Source: Synechococcus sp. CBW1108 (GTDB lineage Bacteria > Cyanobacteriota > Cyanobacteriia > PCC-6307 > Cyanobiaceae). Taken from it: a stretch of DNA of 64,000 nucleotides. Each line of letters begins with the position of its first letter. Position 1 is the stretch's first letter. Under the pieces are notes generated by a model. That model was not told the origin of the DNA, did not search any database, and saw nothing but the letters and a program-made list of their open reading frames with translations. The position numbers were made by a program, and so were the translations under genes. The DNA lies in NCBI RefSeq assembly GCF_015840335.1, contig NZ_CP060395.1:496001-560000 (forward strand). Reading direction: 5' to 3'. Of this stretch, positions 27,301-36,569 are shown piece by piece.

Positions 27301-28058
27301 TCCGCCAGGGTTCCGCTGGAACACATCACCCGCAGCCGGGTTGCTGGCCCCAAGGCCAGCTGCACCTGGTTCAGGTAGCGCCGCAGCACCGGCGCCACCG
27401 CCGCCTCCACCAGGGCGGTCTGACCGCGGGGCACCAGCCGGGGTTGGCTGCTGAGCCGGTGGGAGAGCACCACCGCCCCAAACCCCAGGGGTGCAAGCCA
27501 ATCCCCCAGCCTTTGCTCATGGCAGGGATTGCTGGTGCTGTGCAGCAGGGCAACGGCGCAGCTGCTGAAGCCGTCGGCCTGGGCACGGCGCAGCGACTGG
27601 CCCAGTTGCTCCGTGAGCTGCAGGGGCTCGAGCTCGGCGCCGTCAACCGCCAGGCGCCCCTCCACCTCCAACACCCGCACCCGCAGGGGCTGGGGACGCT
27701 CAATCGCCAGGGCAAAAAGATCGGGGCGGTGCTGATCGCCGATGCTGAGCAGGTCGGCAAAGCCGCGGTTGATCAGCAGCACCAAGCCAGCGCCACGCTG
27801 CTCCAGCAGGGCATTGGTGGCAACGGTGGTGCCCAGGCGCACCTCCTGCACCAAGCCCTCCGGCACGGGCTGGCCCGGCGCCAGGCCCAGCACGGCCCCG
27901 ATCGCCTTCACCGCCGGGTCGCCCGGGCAATCGGCCTGCACCGACAGCACCTTGCGCACCACCAGCTCACCGGCGGGGCTGCAGCCCACCACATCGGTGA
28001 AGGTGCCGCCCCGGTCGATCCAGAACCGCCAACCGGGGGTTGGGCAGGCCGGCTGCAC
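24258..28058 (-). CDS. 5-oxoprolinase / hydantoinase A-B fusion
   Basis: A protein of about 1266 residues fusing HyuA (N-terminal ~690) and HyuB (C-terminal ~550) parts, like eukaryotic OPLAH, the ATP-dependent enzyme opening 5-oxoproline to glutamate. The N-terminus has FWIDRGGTFTDVVG; GFDMGGTSTDVF is the ASKHA phosphate loop; the HyuB part starts near NHRFSAIAEQMG and has SNNPYNGGTHLPDITAITP and ETPGGGGYG at the end. GTG 28058, four bases after the yajQ stop, is preferred over ATG 28100 inside yajQ. A hydantoinase or acetone-carboxylase-type activity is an alternative. Confidence 0.88.
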   Translation of the reverse strand: MQPACPTPGWRFWIDRGGTFTDVVGCSPAGELVVRKVLSVQADCPGDPAVKAIGAVLGLAPGQPVPEGLVQEVRLGTTVATNALLEQRGAGLVLLINRGFADLLSIGDQHRPDLFALAIERPQPLRVRVLEVEGRLAVDGAELEPLQLTEQLGQSLRRAQADGFSSCAVALLHSTSNPCHEQRLGDWLAPLGFGAVVLSHRLSSQPRLVPRGQTALVEAAVAPVLRRYLNQVQLALGPATRLRVMCSSGTLADPQELLAKDTILSGPAGGMVGAVAVAQRALGLAGLPPQPIVGFDMGGTSTDVFHFDGRRGDLAWERSPCTEIVGLQLQAPMLPIHSVAAGGGSILRFDGQRLQVGPASAGADPGPAAYRRGGPATITDANLLLGRLPIAALPAVFGPTADQPADGEAVRQRFSELATAMAAAAPGITPERVAAGALQIAVETMAEALRRISIQRGHDLREALLVSYGGAGGQHACRLAELLGLQRVLLHPLAGVLSAYGLGMAEQARLLECSPRLPLRAASLPLLRQQGVELVAGALAGLGPAAMPPRVGVRLEIRAAASEQGLEVGWSLQEPSAGAGVAELQEAFADSYQQRYGYRPGVDDLIVERLLVALTPATPIPPAAGSMPVGSMPGGSPRPDGPAGMPPLAQTSRLWLGEEAGWQAVPLWRRSQLQPGQHLEGPALVLDLTSTTVLEPGWQAQLLADGALLLERLASPLACPGASARPAVGPDPTLLELYNHRFSAIAEQMGVRLQQSARSVNIRERLDFSCALFDSAGRLVANAPHIPVHLGSMGDSVASLLEAIARGDRPPLAPGDVVLSNNPYNGGTHLPDITAITPVFVDGAPLFFVASRGHHADVGGINPGSMPAFSRTIADEGLLLDNVLFLTDGGFEEASWRQRFAAGCHPVRNPDQLLADLQAQAAANRLGVDGLERLIGRHGLEEVRAYQAHVLANGAEAVARVIAGLGSGQASDTYEAQVELDHGGQIRVAVQIDAAARRARVDFSGTSPQHDGNLNAPLAVTKAVVLYVFRCLVGEAIPLNAGCFEPIDLVVPEGSLLHPLAPAAVVAGNVEISQAATNALFLALGVQAAAQGTMNNLSFGNAQLQYYETICGGTGAGRRPGGEPFAGASAVQSHMTNSRLTDPEILETRYPIRVERFAIRQGSGGAGAFRGGDGVVRQLRFLEPMAAALISGSRRVAPAGLAGGGAGACGRNSLIGPDGSIRPLPGCCELELGPGEALRIETPGGGGYGLVGSGGRLAGGGEQVDG

Positions 28059-28062
28059 TGGC

Positions 28063-28554
28063 TCAGCGGTAATTCTCAAACTGGAGCGGCACCTCCACAT
28101 CCTGGGCCTTGAGCAGGTTGATGGCCTGCTGCAGGTCGTCCTTGTTCTTGCCGGTGATCCGCAGGCTGTCGCCCTGGATCGAGACGGTGACCTTCTTGAG
28201 CTCGTCCCGCACGGTTTTGCTTAGCTGCTTGGCCAGCTCCGAGCTGAGCCCCTTGCGCAGTTTCACCACCTGCTTGACCCGGTTGCCGCCCACGGGCTCG
28301 GGGGTCTGGAAGTCGAAGATCTTCAGCGAGAGATTGCGCTTGGTGGCCTTCTGGCGCAGCACATCCTCCACGGCCTGGAGGGTCATGTCGCAGGCGGTGG
28401 TGATCGTGAGGCTTGCTTCCTCCACGTCTATCTCGGTGGCCGAATCCTTGAGGTCGTAGCGGGTGCCGACGTCGCGGCGCACCTGGTCAATCGTGTTGAC
28501 GAGCTCCTGGCGATCAAAATCACTCACCACATCGAAGGAATAGGTGTCGGCCAT
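28063..28554 (-). CDS. yajQ: YajQ-family nucleotide-binding protein
   Basis: A 163-residue cytoplasmic protein of the UPF0234/YajQ family. SFDVVSDFDRQELVNTIDQ at the start, TRYDLKDS, and VRDELKKVTVSIQGDSLRI / KNKDDLQQAI in the second ferredoxin-like domain are typical. Members bind nucleotides or RNA, and cyclic di-GMP in some Proteobacteria. ATG 28554 is canonical; the longer open frame upstream is not coding. It precedes the oxoprolinase gene by four bases and may be co-transcribed. Confidence 0.93.
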   Translation of the reverse strand: MADTYSFDVVSDFDRQELVNTIDQVRRDVGTRYDLKDSATEIDVEEASLTITTACDMTLQAVEDVLRQKATKRNLSLKIFDFQTPEPVGGNRVKQVVKLRKGLSSELAKQLSKTVRDELKKVTVSIQGDSLRITGKNKDDLQQAINLLKAQDVEVPLQFENYR

Positions 28555-28639
28555 GGGGCTGGTTCGGCTGGACGAAGACGTCTGCGGATCGTAGATGCGG
28601 CCTGCCAACCTGGACCCACAGTCCGCTCCGCCAGCCGCC

Positions 28640-29059
28640 ATGACCGCCAACCTCGCCCCCTTTGCCTGGTCGTTGTTGCTGGCCGCCGGCGTGGTGGTGT
28701 TCAGCACGGTGCCCCTGGGGGCCGCCCGCTCCCAGGCCAATTTCCAGATGGACGATCTGGCGGCACCGCGGGCGATGTTCGAGCGGCTACCGGCCTGGGG
28801 CAAGCGGGCCGCCTGGGCGCACCAAAACTGCTTCGAAGCCTTCACGCTGCACGCGCCCGCTGCCCTGCTGTGCCTGGTGACTGGTGTCAGCAGCCCGGTA
28901 GCGATAGCCGCGGCCTGGATCCATCCCCTGCTGCGCTTGGCCTACATCGGCATGTACGTGGGCAACGTGCCGCCCCTGCGCGGCCTCTGCTGGGCGGGCG
29001 CCCTGACCTGCAGTGGCTTGCTCTACGTCGAAGGCCTAAAAGCGCTGCTGGGCTCTTAA
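28640..29059 (+). CDS. MAPEG-family membrane protein
   Basis: A 139-residue protein with four spans, matching the MAPEG superfamily of membrane eicosanoid/glutathione-type proteins (AHQNCFEAFTLHAPAALL and HPLLRLAYIGMYV resemble conserved parts). ATG 28640 places the first span at the start. It diverges from yajQ with an 85-base gap. Substrate unknown in cyanobacteria. Confidence 0.8.
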   Translation: MTANLAPFAWSLLLAAGVVVFSTVPLGAARSQANFQMDDLAAPRAMFERLPAWGKRAAWAHQNCFEAFTLHAPAALLCLVTGVSSPVAIAAAWIHPLLRLAYIGMYVGNVPPLRGLCWAGALTCSGLLYVEGLKALLGS

Positions 29060-29069
29060 GAAAACAGAT

Positions 29070-29582
29070 TTAGTCGAAGAACATGACGCTCACCACCTTG
29101 CCCATGTCTTCGGCCACACGGCAGCTGGCCAGGAGGGTCTCGCTGTCGTGGAAGGCATAGCAGATCAGCTGGTCACAGCGGGTGATGATCTCGTGGTTGC
29201 AGAGGCTGCTGGCCATCGGCAGGGGCAATTCGTCGTGCTCAGGCTTCTCCACCAGGTGCAGCACCTGCTCCAGCTGCTCCCGGGATTCGCCAGGCTGGCG
29301 ATCCAGGCTCTGGGGCAGCAGCACGGTGAGCCGGGCCGGATCAATCTCCAGCACGCTGCGGATCACGGCCGCATTCACCCCCTGGGAGCCGGAGGTGATC
29401 AGGTTGTGCCCCTCCTGGGCCAGGGAGCGGGCCACCAGCTCCACCAGATGGATCGAAACCACAGGCACGTGGCGACTGCCCAGGATGGCAATCCGGCGTT
29501 TGCCCCGGTCCTGGAGCATGGCCAGTTCCTGGGCAAGGGTGTCGATCCGGCCCAATGCCGGAAGATCAAGGGACCGGGTCAC
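29070..29582 (-). CDS. DprA-like Rossmann-fold protein
   Basis: A 170-residue protein with ILGSRHVP and ITSGSQGVNAAVI, a nucleotide-binding Rossmann fold like the DprA/LOG superfamily; cyanobacterial relatives are annotated as DNA recombination-mediator protein A. It is much shorter than transformation DprA and lacks an obvious winged helix, so a ssDNA/RecA-loading role is not assured. It follows the BioD-like gene by 36 bases on the same strand. Confidence 0.75.
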   Translation of the reverse strand: MTRSLDLPALGRIDTLAQELAMLQDRGKRRIAILGSRHVPVVSIHLVELVARSLAQEGHNLITSGSQGVNAAVIRSVLEIDPARLTVLLPQSLDRQPGESREQLEQVLHLVEKPEHDELPLPMASSLCNHEIITRCDQLICYAFHDSETLLASCRVAEDMGKVVSVMFFD

Positions 29583-29618
29583 CTGTAGCCCTCTGCCTGC
29601 ACCCCGAAAATAGCAGCG

Positions 29619-30716
29619 TTATTTAGCCAGCGCGGGCAACTGCAACCTCGTGAACAGCCGCTCAAAATCGCAGTGCTCTGCCACCAACCGAAAGGCAAAG
29701 CTGGCCTTGACCGCCTCGTGCAGACGCACGTGACCAAAGGCCTGCTCAATCACTTCCACGGTGGTGAGGGTGTCATGTTCCACCTTGAGCAGGGGCACCT
29801 CCAGCTCCTCGGCCCGGTTGATCAGCTGGGGCAGGGGCTCTGCGGCCCCTGTGAGGATCAGACATTGGGTTGATGCCTCCAGGGCGGCCAGCTGGATATC
29901 GGTGCGGTCCGCACCGGTCACAACCGCCATGTTGCGGCGGCGACGGAAAAATTCCATCGCCGAGTTGACATTCATGGCTCCGATTGAGAGGGTTTCAACC
30001 AGCAGGTCGAGCCGCTCGGGGCAACAGAGCACCTTGGCCCCGAGCCGCAGAACCAGCTCCTCCACCGTGACGCTGCGCAGCAGGGGGCTCTGGGGCATCA
30101 CCCCCAGCACCGGCAGTCCCAAGCGCTCGAGGGCAGGCACCATGTCGGCGCGCAGGGGCCCAACCAGCTGGGGTTGAACGGCATTGAGCACCACCCCGGC
30201 CAGACGGTCACCCAGCCAGGCCCGAGCCGCCAGCAGGGGATCAACGCTGCTGCTGTCGACCCAGGGATGCACCAACAGCACCTGGGCCCCCATCCCCTCA
30301 GCCAGCTGGGGCAGGCTGAGGCCGTAGAGCAAACCCTCAGCCATGCTGCCGCCAGCTTCCAGCAGGGTGAGGCCATCGCTAAAAGCTGCCAGCTGCAAAA
30401 TCTGTTCGCTGAAGCCGGCCCCCGGATCCAGGTTGCCCTGCAACAAACGCTGCTGGGCCTGCTGGGGGTCGGCAACCTGGAGGGAGGGGATCAGCTGGCT
30501 GTCAGGCAGCCCCAGGGTGGCCCCCACAAAGCGCACATCCGCATCGAGCAGTGGGGTACCAACCGGCATCTCGGCAGGGGAATCCAGGCTGGTGGCCAGG
30601 GGCTTACCGAAGCGAACCTCTACCCCTTGGCGGAGCAGCTGGCGAGCGAGCCCAAGCACCACGGCGGATTTGCCGCTAAAGGGTTCACAGGAACCAACCA
30701 GCAAGGTGGGGGCCAT
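29619..30716 (-). CDS. BioD-like/DRTGG-domain protein (phosphotransacetylase N-terminal-type)
   Basis: A 365-residue cytoplasmic protein. Residues ~1-190 form a P-loop domain of the dethiobiotin-synthetase/CobB type (GSCEPFSGKSAVVLGLA, a Walker-A-like GKS). The central part (~210-320) is a DRTGG domain (AVVTGADRTDIQLAAL). This combination equals the N-terminal regulatory half of long Pta proteins without the acetyltransferase domain, conserved as a stand-alone gene in cyanobacteria. Biochemical role unknown. Divergent from the SDR gene. Confidence 0.8.
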   Translation of the reverse strand: MAPTLLVGSCEPFSGKSAVVLGLARQLLRQGVEVRFGKPLATSLDSPAEMPVGTPLLDADVRFVGATLGLPDSQLIPSLQVADPQQAQQRLLQGNLDPGAGFSEQILQLAAFSDGLTLLEAGGSMAEGLLYGLSLPQLAEGMGAQVLLVHPWVDSSSVDPLLAARAWLGDRLAGVVLNAVQPQLVGPLRADMVPALERLGLPVLGVMPQSPLLRSVTVEELVLRLGAKVLCCPERLDLLVETLSIGAMNVNSAMEFFRRRRNMAVVTGADRTDIQLAALEASTQCLILTGAAEPLPQLINRAEELEVPLLKVEHDTLTTVEVIEQAFGHVRLHEAVKASFAFRLVAEHCDFERLFTRLQLPALAK

Positions 30717-30817
30717 CGGGTCAACCTCGCTGGGGCTCAGCTGGTGGGAATTTAGGCGGTTGTTTCCATACCGACCTGCTCCATGCTGGCGCGTCAGGGG
30801 TCGTTAGCGCCAGGCTC

Positions 30818-31558
30818 ATGTCGAGTTGCCAGGATCAATGCACCGTTGCCGTCACAGGGGCAAGTGGCAGCTTCGGCAGGGCCCTGCTGCGTCGCTGGCC
30901 CCGCCAGGATGTCCACCTGGTGGGGCTCACCAGTAGCCCAGAGCCGCTGGATCTGCGCGATGAAGCCGGAGAGCCGATCCCCCTCGAGCAGGTGGTCTGG
31001 CGGATCGGCGAGGAGTGGGCCCTGCGGCCGGTGCTGGAACGGGTGGATGTGCTCGTGCTCAACCATGGCATCAACCAACCCCAGGCCCGCAGCCGCGCAG
31101 CCACCGGCCAGGCCCTGGAGGTGAATGCCCTCAGCAGCTGGCGGCTGCTGGAACTGTTTGCCGAGGTCGTGCAGCAACGCGCCGCCGCCCGCCGCCAGGC
31201 AGAGGTTTGGGTCAACACCTCCGAAGCGGAGATCCAGCCGGCCCTGAGCCCGCTCTACGAGCTCAGTAAACGGCTGCTGGGAAACCTGGTGAGCCTGCGG
31301 GCCCTAGACCTCGGCGGCAGCCAGGGGCCGCTGCGCATCCGCCGGTTGGTGCTGGGGCCCTTCCGCTCTGCCCTCAACCCGATTGGCTTGATGGGGGCCG
31401 ATTTCGTGGCCGGCCAGGTGCTGGCCCAGGCCCGGCTGGGCTGCAACCTGATCATCGTCAGCCCCAACCCCCTCACCTACGTGCTGATGCCACTCAGCAC
31501 CCTGAGCCGCTGGCTTTACTTCCGGCTGCTGACGCGGGCTGCTGACGAGAGCTGCTGA
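30818..31558 (+). CDS. Short-chain dehydrogenase-like protein
   Basis: A 246-residue Rossmann protein. TGASGSFGRALL gives the cofactor loop, VDVLVLNHGIN the NxxG-like strand, and LYELSKRLLGN holds the Y-x3-K pair. The C-terminal hydrophobic stretch resembles a membrane patch. The pattern matches the C-terminal half of cyanobacterial proteins annotated as bifunctional sterol desaturase/short-chain dehydrogenase, but no desaturase domain is present here or beside it. It is convergent with map, 23 bases away. Confidence 0.75.
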   Translation: MSSCQDQCTVAVTGASGSFGRALLRRWPRQDVHLVGLTSSPEPLDLRDEAGEPIPLEQVVWRIGEEWALRPVLERVDVLVLNHGINQPQARSRAATGQALEVNALSSWRLLELFAEVVQQRAAARRQAEVWVNTSEAEIQPALSPLYELSKRLLGNLVSLRALDLGGSQGPLRIRRLVLGPFRSALNPIGLMGADFVAGQVLAQARLGCNLIIVSPNPLTYVLMPLSTLSRWLYFRLLTRAADESC

Positions 31559-31581
31559 CAAGAGCTGAGGGCTGAGCTGGC

Positions 31582-32424
31582 CTAGAAATCCCGGTCGGTG
31601 AGAATCTCGCAACCGTCGCTGCCAACGGCGATGGTGTGCTCCCACTGGGCCGACCAACTGCCATCGGCCGTCACCACGGTCCAGCGGTCCCTAAGGGTGC
31701 GGCAGGCCTTGCTGCCGGCATTGAGGATCGGCTCCACCGCCAGGGTCATGCCCGAACGCAACTTCATGTTGGGCAGATCCCTGGTGCGGAAATTGAACAC
31801 CGATGGCTCTTCGTGCAGGTTGCGGCCAACCCCATGGCCGGTGTAGTCCTCGACGACGGCGAAGCCGTGAGCTTCGACGTGGTCTTGAACGGCGCCGGCG
31901 ATATCCAGCAGGGTGTTGCCCGCCTTGATTTGGGCCAAGCCCCGCATCAGGGATTCCTGAGCCACGCGGCAGAGGGTCTGAGCTTCCTCACTGGCACCTT
32001 GGCCGACGCAGAGGCTCACACAGCTGTCCCCGTGGTAGCCGTCGAAGTAAGCCCCCGTATCGATCTTGAGCAGATCGCCGGCCTGGATCACCCGCTTGCT
32101 GCTGGGGATGCCGTGCACCACCTCGTTGTTGATCGAGGCGCAAATGCTGGCAGGGAAGCCGTGGTAGCCCTTAAAACTGGGAGTGGCTCCCATTTCGCGG
32201 ATGCGCTTTTCGGCATGGCTGTCGAGGTCGCCGGTGGTCATGCCAGGGGCCGCCAGCTCCAGGAGCTCACGCAGCACCGTGGCCACGATCCGGCTGGCCT
32301 GGCGCATCGTGGCGATCTCCCGGGCGCTCTTGATCTCCACGCCCCGTCTGCCCTTCTGGATGCGGGGGCCTGTCTCCAGGACTGGGGTTTTGGTGGTAGC
32401 CAGCAGATCGGCAAACAGATTCAT
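31582..32424 (-). CDS. map: Type I methionine aminopeptidase
   Basis: A 280-residue metalloenzyme that removes N-terminal Met from nascent proteins. The pita-bread fold residues are visible: HGIPSSK (His), [17 protein letters not shown] (the two Asp), [14 protein letters not shown] (His) and the late EP and WEHT (Glu). ATG 32424 is chosen; the frame is open upstream but the extension is Pro/Ser-rich and has no domain. It diverges from rplS with a 119-base gap. Confidence 0.93.
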   Translation of the reverse strand: MNLFADLLATTKTPVLETGPRIQKGRRGVEIKSAREIATMRQASRIVATVLRELLELAAPGMTTGDLDSHAEKRIREMGATPSFKGYHGFPASICASINNEVVHGIPSSKRVIQAGDLLKIDTGAYFDGYHGDSCVSLCVGQGASEEAQTLCRVAQESLMRGLAQIKAGNTLLDIAGAVQDHVEAHGFAVVEDYTGHGVGRNLHEEPSVFNFRTRDLPNMKLRSGMTLAVEPILNAGSKACRTLRDRWTVVTADGSWSAQWEHTIAVGSDGCEILTDRDF

Positions 32425-32543
32425 GCTGGGAGCTCGAGCCGCGATGGACACATCTGAGATCAAGCTACCAATGGCGGGGAGGTGCTGCGGGCTCCCCGCC
32501 GGCCGGTACACTGAGGGATTGGCCAGGCCTAAGCGGAGTTGAG

Positions 32544-33008
32544 ATGGCAACGGAGACGACCGACAACCAGACCGAGAACCAGCCGGAAAATCCAGCTGAG
32601 ATTCCTGAAACCGGTCCAGTGGCGGTGAAAACCAAGGTCACCACTGGCAAACTCAGCGCCCAGGAGCTGATTCGAGCCTTCGAGGCCGAACAACTCAAGA
32701 GCGAGTTGCCCGAGATTTATGTGGGCGACACCGTGAAGGTGGGCGTGCGGATCCGTGAGGGCAACAAGGAGCGCGTCCAGCCCTACGAGGGCGTGGTTAT
32801 TGCCAAGCGCCACGGCGGTCTCAACGAGACCATCACCGTGCGGCGCATCTTTCAGGGCATCGGCGTGGAACGGGTCTTCATGCTCCACAGTCCCCAGGTG
32901 GCCTCCGTGAAAGTGGAGCGCCGCGGTAAGGTGCGTCGGGCGAAGCTCTTCTATCTGCGTGATCGGGTGGGTAAAGCCACACGGGTCAAGCAACGCTTCG
33001 ATCGCTGA
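32544..33008 (+). CDS. rplS: 50S ribosomal protein L19
   Basis: A 154-residue protein. The L19 core runs from about residue 37: [47 protein letters not shown] and [16 protein letters not shown]. The N-terminal ~30 residues are an acidic, Gln/Asn/Glu-rich extension seen in picocyanobacterial L19. ATG 32544 starts the frame. It is followed by tRNA-Trp. Confidence 0.96.
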   Translation: MATETTDNQTENQPENPAEIPETGPVAVKTKVTTGKLSAQELIRAFEAEQLKSELPEIYVGDTVKVGVRIREGNKERVQPYEGVVIAKRHGGLNETITVRRIFQGIGVERVFMLHSPQVASVKVERRGKVRRAKLFYLRDRVGKATRVKQRFDR

Positions 33009-33101
33009 GGCTGCGGCGGGTCTGCCCATATGTCTGGAGAGTTTCTCCCCAGTCGTATTGGTTCCCGCCCATTGGCCTCATGTTTACGGGGCATCGGCAT
33101 T

Positions 33102-33174
33102 GCGCCGTTAGTTCAGTTGGTAGAACGCAGGTCTCCAAAACCTGATGTCGGGGGTTCAAGTCCTCCACGGCGCG
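33102..33174 (+). tRNA. tRNA-Trp (CCA)
   Basis: A 73-base cloverleaf. Acceptor GCGCCGT pairs with ACGGCGC, discriminator G at 33174. The anticodon loop CTCCAAA (33133-33139) places CCA at 33135-33137, and the T-loop is GTTCAAG. 3' CCA is not encoded. Confidence 0.96.
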
Positions 33175-33210
33175 TTCGATGCTCCAATCTGCAGTTTCCT
33201 GGTTTCGAGC

Positions 33211-33399
33211 ATGGAGTTGGATTTACAACCCGGAGATGTGGTGAAGGTGCTCGAGTCAGCGGCTCTGGGCTGGGTGCGAGCCCGCGTGATCCGGGTCAAG
33301 TCCGGTGGTCGAGTGGTGGTTCAAAGCGACCAGGGGCGTGAATTCACCGCCCGTGGCAACCAGGTGCGTCTGATCGAGCCCGCCGGATTCAGGCCCTGA
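33211..33399 (+). CDS. Small conserved cyanobacterial protein, 62 aa
   Basis: A 62-residue basic, beta-rich protein from ATG 33211: LQPGDVVKVLESAALGWVRARVI-type sequence followed by GGRVVVQSDQGREF, suggestive of an SH3/KOW-like small barrel. Position between tRNA-Trp and tRNA-Asp and codon use support a real gene; no function is known. The frame continues upstream into the tRNA, which is not coding. Confidence 0.7.
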   Translation: MELDLQPGDVVKVLESAALGWVRARVIRVKSGGRVVVQSDQGREFTARGNQVRLIEPAGFRP

Positions 33400-33540
33400 G
33401 GGGCCGTTGACGGCGGGCAGGGTGGCGATGGATACTTCTTATGTCGGTGAGTCGGCGCAATCGGGCCTGCCCCGAATCGGACTCTTGACTGGGGATTCAG
33501 ACTGGAAAACCAGCCTGAGTATTCAAATCAGACCAGACTT

Positions 33541-33614
33541 GGGACTGTAGTTCAACCGGTTAGAGCACCGCCCTGTCACGGCGGAAGTTGCGGGTTCGAA
33601 TCCCGTCAGTCCCG
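33541..33614 (+). tRNA. tRNA-Asp (GTC)
   Basis: A 74-base cloverleaf with acceptor GGGACTG pairing with CAGTCCC and discriminator G at 33614. The anticodon stem CCGCC/GGCGG encloses CTGTCAC, giving GTC at 33575-33577. The T arm GCGGG-TTCGAAT-CCCGT is intact. Confidence 0.96.
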
Positions 33615-33675
33615 TTTATTTAATCCGAGCCGTTCATAAATCGGAGCCCCTTTCACTGAATTGGAGAACGTCTGC

Positions 33676-35151
33676 GTGAAGTTTGCCAGTGCAGCTGGAT
33701 CTGCGGTGCGAGTACGCCTTGCCCCCAGCCCCACGGGAACCCTGCACATCGGCACGGCCCGCACTGCAATGTTCAACTGGCTGTTCGCCCGCCGCCAGGG
33801 CGGCCAGTTTCTGCTGCGCATTGAAGACACCGACAGCGCCCGCAGCAAGCCCGAATACACCGCCAACATCCTCGAAGGGCTGCAGTGGCTCGGGCTGGAC
33901 TGGGATGGCGAGCCCGTGATCCAGAGCGAGCGGATCGGCGAGCACCGGGCCGCGATCCAGCGGCTACTGGATGGTGGCCACGCCTACCGCTGCTTCGCCA
34001 GCGAAGCTGAACTCACCGCCATGCGGGAGCAGCAGGCCGCCCACAAGCAGGCCCCCCGCTACGACAATCGCCACCGCGACCTGAGCGCCGAGCAGCAACA
34101 GGCCTACATCGCCGAGGGGCGCCAGGCCACGATCCGCTTCCGCATCGCCGACGCCGCCAGCATCACCTGGAGCGACCTGGTGCGCGGGGAGATGGCCTGG
34201 AAGGGCAGCGACCTGGGCGGGGACATGGTGATCGCCCGCCGGGCCCCGGCCGATCAGATCGGCGACCCGCTCTACAACCTGGTGGTGGTGGTGGACGACA
34301 TCGCCATGGCCATCAGCCACGTGATCCGCGGCGAAGACCATATCGCCAACACCGCCAAGCAGCTGCTGCTCTACCAGGCCCTCGCCGCCGAGCCGCCGGT
34401 ATTTGCCCACACACCCCTGATCCTTAACCAGGAGGGCAAAAAGCTCTCCAAGCGCGATGGCGTCACTTCGGTGAGCGAATTTCGGGCCATGGGCTACACC
34501 GCCGAAGCCCTGGCCAACTACATGACCCTGCTGGGCTGGTCGCCGCCGGAGGGCATGGGGGAACGCTTCAGCCTGGCCGAGGCGGCAGCGGTGTTTGACT
34601 TCGAGCGGGTCAACCGGGCCGGGGCCCGCTTCGACTGGGAGAAACTCAACTGGCTCAACGGCCAGGTGCTGCACGGCCTCGGCCCCGAGAGCCTGCGCCA
34701 GCAACTGCTGCCCCTGTGGGCAGAGCACAGCTGGGGCACCGAACCTGGCAGCGCCTGCGCTGATCCCGCCTGGCAGATTGACCTCTGCAGCCTGATCGGC
34801 CCCTCCCTCACCTTGCTGGCCGATGGGGTGGAGCAGGCCCGCCCCTTTTTCACCACCCCCGAGCTGGAGCAAGCCGCCGAAACCCAACTGGCCACCGACG
34901 GAGCCAGAGCTGCCCTGGCGGCCCTGCTGGAGAGCCTGCTGAAACTCTCGCCGGAGGCCCCCCTGGAGGCCGACCAGGCCCAGGCCCTGCTCCTGGAGGC
35001 GGCCACGGCGGCTGGAGTTAAAAAAGGGGTGATCATGAAGACCCTGCGGGCCTCCCTGCTGGGCAGCCTCCAGGGCCCCGACCTACTGATCACCTGGCTG
35101 TTGCTGCACCGCAGCGGCGCCGACCGGGCCCGGATCAGCCGCTGCCTCTAG
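33676..35151 (+). CDS. gltX: Glutamyl-tRNA synthetase
   Basis: A 491-residue class I synthetase charging tRNA-Glu, which also feeds hemL through the C5 pathway. [15 protein letters not shown] contains the HIGH-type motif (~24-27) and [10 protein letters not shown] the KMSKS-type motif. GTG 33676 is preferred over TTG 33661 (five residues longer) because GGAG lies about ten bases upstream. Its 3' end overlaps the opposite-strand antiporter gene by 69 bases. Confidence 0.95.
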   Translation: MKFASAAGSAVRVRLAPSPTGTLHIGTARTAMFNWLFARRQGGQFLLRIEDTDSARSKPEYTANILEGLQWLGLDWDGEPVIQSERIGEHRAAIQRLLDGGHAYRCFASEAELTAMREQQAAHKQAPRYDNRHRDLSAEQQQAYIAEGRQATIRFRIADAASITWSDLVRGEMAWKGSDLGGDMVIARRAPADQIGDPLYNLVVVVDDIAMAISHVIRGEDHIANTAKQLLLYQALAAEPPVFAHTPLILNQEGKKLSKRDGVTSVSEFRAMGYTAEALANYMTLLGWSPPEGMGERFSLAEAAAVFDFERVNRAGARFDWEKLNWLNGQVLHGLGPESLRQQLLPLWAEHSWGTEPGSACADPAWQIDLCSLIGPSLTLLADGVEQARPFFTTPELEQAAETQLATDGARAALAALLESLLKLSPEAPLEADQAQALLLEAATAAGVKKGVIMKTLRASLLGSLQGPDLLITWLLLHRSGADRARISRCL

Positions 35152-36330
35152 GCCCAGGCGGCGGGCCAGGGGGCCGGCGCTGAGGCCCTGCAGGCCCACG
35201 GTGAGCAGGATCGTCAGAAACACAAGCCCCTGGAGGCGGCCAGCCCCCGCAACTCCCGCCTGCTCGAGGCGGATGGCAAATAGGCTTGCCACGGCGGCGG
35301 TGACAATGCCCCTGGGCGCCAACCAGGCCAGCAGGGCCCGCTGGGGCAGGCTGAAATCCAGGCCCCAGGTGGCCAGGCCGATCGCCACGGGGCGCACCAC
35401 AAGCATCAACACCAGCACGCAGGCCACCCCACCCCAGCCCAGGGGGCTGAGTTCGGCCCAGCTCACATCGGCGGCCAGCAAGGGGAAGAGCATGGTGATC
35501 GCCAGCTGGGCCAACTGACGGATCAGCCCATCGAGCTCGGCCGCATCCGTATCCGGCCTGCGGCCGACCACCACCCCGGCGGCCACCGCCGCGGGCAGGC
35601 CCGATTCGGGCAGCCACAACTCGCAGCCGCTGAACATCAGAAAAAGACTGCCCAGGGTGAGCTGGAGCCGCAGGGCGCCGGCCGCCTGGGCGGGGATGCG
35701 GCTGAGGGCTTCGGCCAGCAACCAGCCACAGCCAGCACCGATCAGCACCCCACCGCCAAGCCTTTGCAGCAGGCCCAGGGCCAGCTCCCGCCAGCCATGC
35801 AGATCGCCGAGGGCCAGCTCAAGCAGCAGCAGGGCCAGCACGGCCCCGATCGGCTCGAGCACCAGCCCCTCCCCCTCCAGCACCTCGCCCAGGGGGGCTG
35901 CCAGGCGAATCTGGCGCACCAGTGGAGTCACCACGGTGGGGCCGGTGGCCAGCACAATGGCGCTGAACACCGCTGCCAGCGACCAGTTCAATCCCGCCAA
36001 CCAGTGGGCCGCCAGCAGGCCGGCCGCAAGGGCGAGCACCAGCCGCACCAGCACGATGCGCAGCACGGCTTGGCGGGTGCCGTCATCGGGCAGGCGCAGG
36101 TTGATGCCGCCATCGAACAGCACCAGGCTCACCAGCAGGCCCACCACCGTGCCCAGCCCTGCCCCGAGGTCGAGGGGTTCGACCAGGCCAAAGCCCGAGC
36201 GCCCGATCACCAGGCCGGCACTGAGCAGCAACACCACGCCCGGCAGACCGGTGAGCCAGGCAAGCCCCTGGGCCACCGCACCGGCAAACACGGTGACGCC
36301 CCAGAGCAGCCCCAGCCGCTCAGGTGTCAT
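35083..36330 (-). CDS. CPA-type sodium/proton antiporter
   Basis: A 415-residue integral membrane protein with about 12 spans, like NhaP/CPA1 exchangers. [17 protein letters not shown] and the [10 protein letters not shown] unwound-helix motif are typical, as is [15 protein letters not shown] near the end. Its ATG overlaps the stop of the 80-residue gene by four bases, so it is translated in an operon with the small protein and the DUF1643 gene. Ion preference not deducible. Confidence 0.9.
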   Translation of the reverse strand: MTPERLGLLWGVTVFAGAVAQGLAWLTGLPGVVLLLSAGLVIGRSGFGLVEPLDLGAGLGTVVGLLVSLVLFDGGINLRLPDDGTRQAVLRIVLVRLVLALAAGLLAAHWLAGLNWSLAAVFSAIVLATGPTVVTPLVRQIRLAAPLGEVLEGEGLVLEPIGAVLALLLLELALGDLHGWRELALGLLQRLGGGVLIGAGCGWLLAEALSRIPAQAAGALRLQLTLGSLFLMFSGCELWLPESGLPAAVAAGVVVGRRPDTDAAELDGLIRQLAQLAITMLFPLLAADVSWAELSPLGWGGVACVLVLMLVVRPVAIGLATWGLDFSLPQRALLAWLAPRGIVTAAVASLFAIRLEQAGVAGAGRLQGLVFLTILLTVGLQGLSAGPLARRLGLEAAADPGPVGAAAVQQQPGDQ

Positions 36331-36569
36331 TCATCAAGGGCATTGAACTTGGGCTCCACATGAATTCCAATCACCGCCGCAGGCCTTACCACCAGATATT
36401 CACCCTCCAGATCCGCCAGCGGCACATTCACGAAGGTATCGGGAGCCGAAGCGTTCAGCACACTCCCATACCACTGCTGAAAGGCCTCCAGGGTGTGGAA
36501 ATGGACGGTTTCGCTCTGCCCCCCACTCAGGTGCAGATGAACGGCATAGCGGCGGGGGAGGGCAGACAT
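36327..36569 (-). CDS. Conserved cyanobacterial small protein, 80 aa
   Basis: An 80-residue soluble protein (RYAVHLHLSGGQSETVHFHT, then EAFQQWYGSVL and EYLVVRPAAVIGIHVEP). It looks like a single alpha/beta domain common in picocyanobacteria; no function known. It overlaps the DUF1643 gene by 43 bases upstream and the antiporter by four bases downstream. Confidence 0.72.
   Translation of the reverse strand: MSALPRRYAVHLHLSGGQSETVHFHTLEAFQQWYGSVLNASAPDTFVNVPLADLEGEYLVVRPAAVIGIHVEPKFNALDE

Noticed and set aside
33102-33400. Expected secE-nusG-L11 cluster after tRNA-Trp
   Set aside because: Common neighbours in bacteria, but here only a 62-residue small protein follows; no SecE-like sequence is present.
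35083-35151. 69-base overlap of gltX and antiporter 3' ends as an annotation error
   Set aside because: Both C-termini keep plausible residues in their own frames, and convergent overlaps recur in this window.
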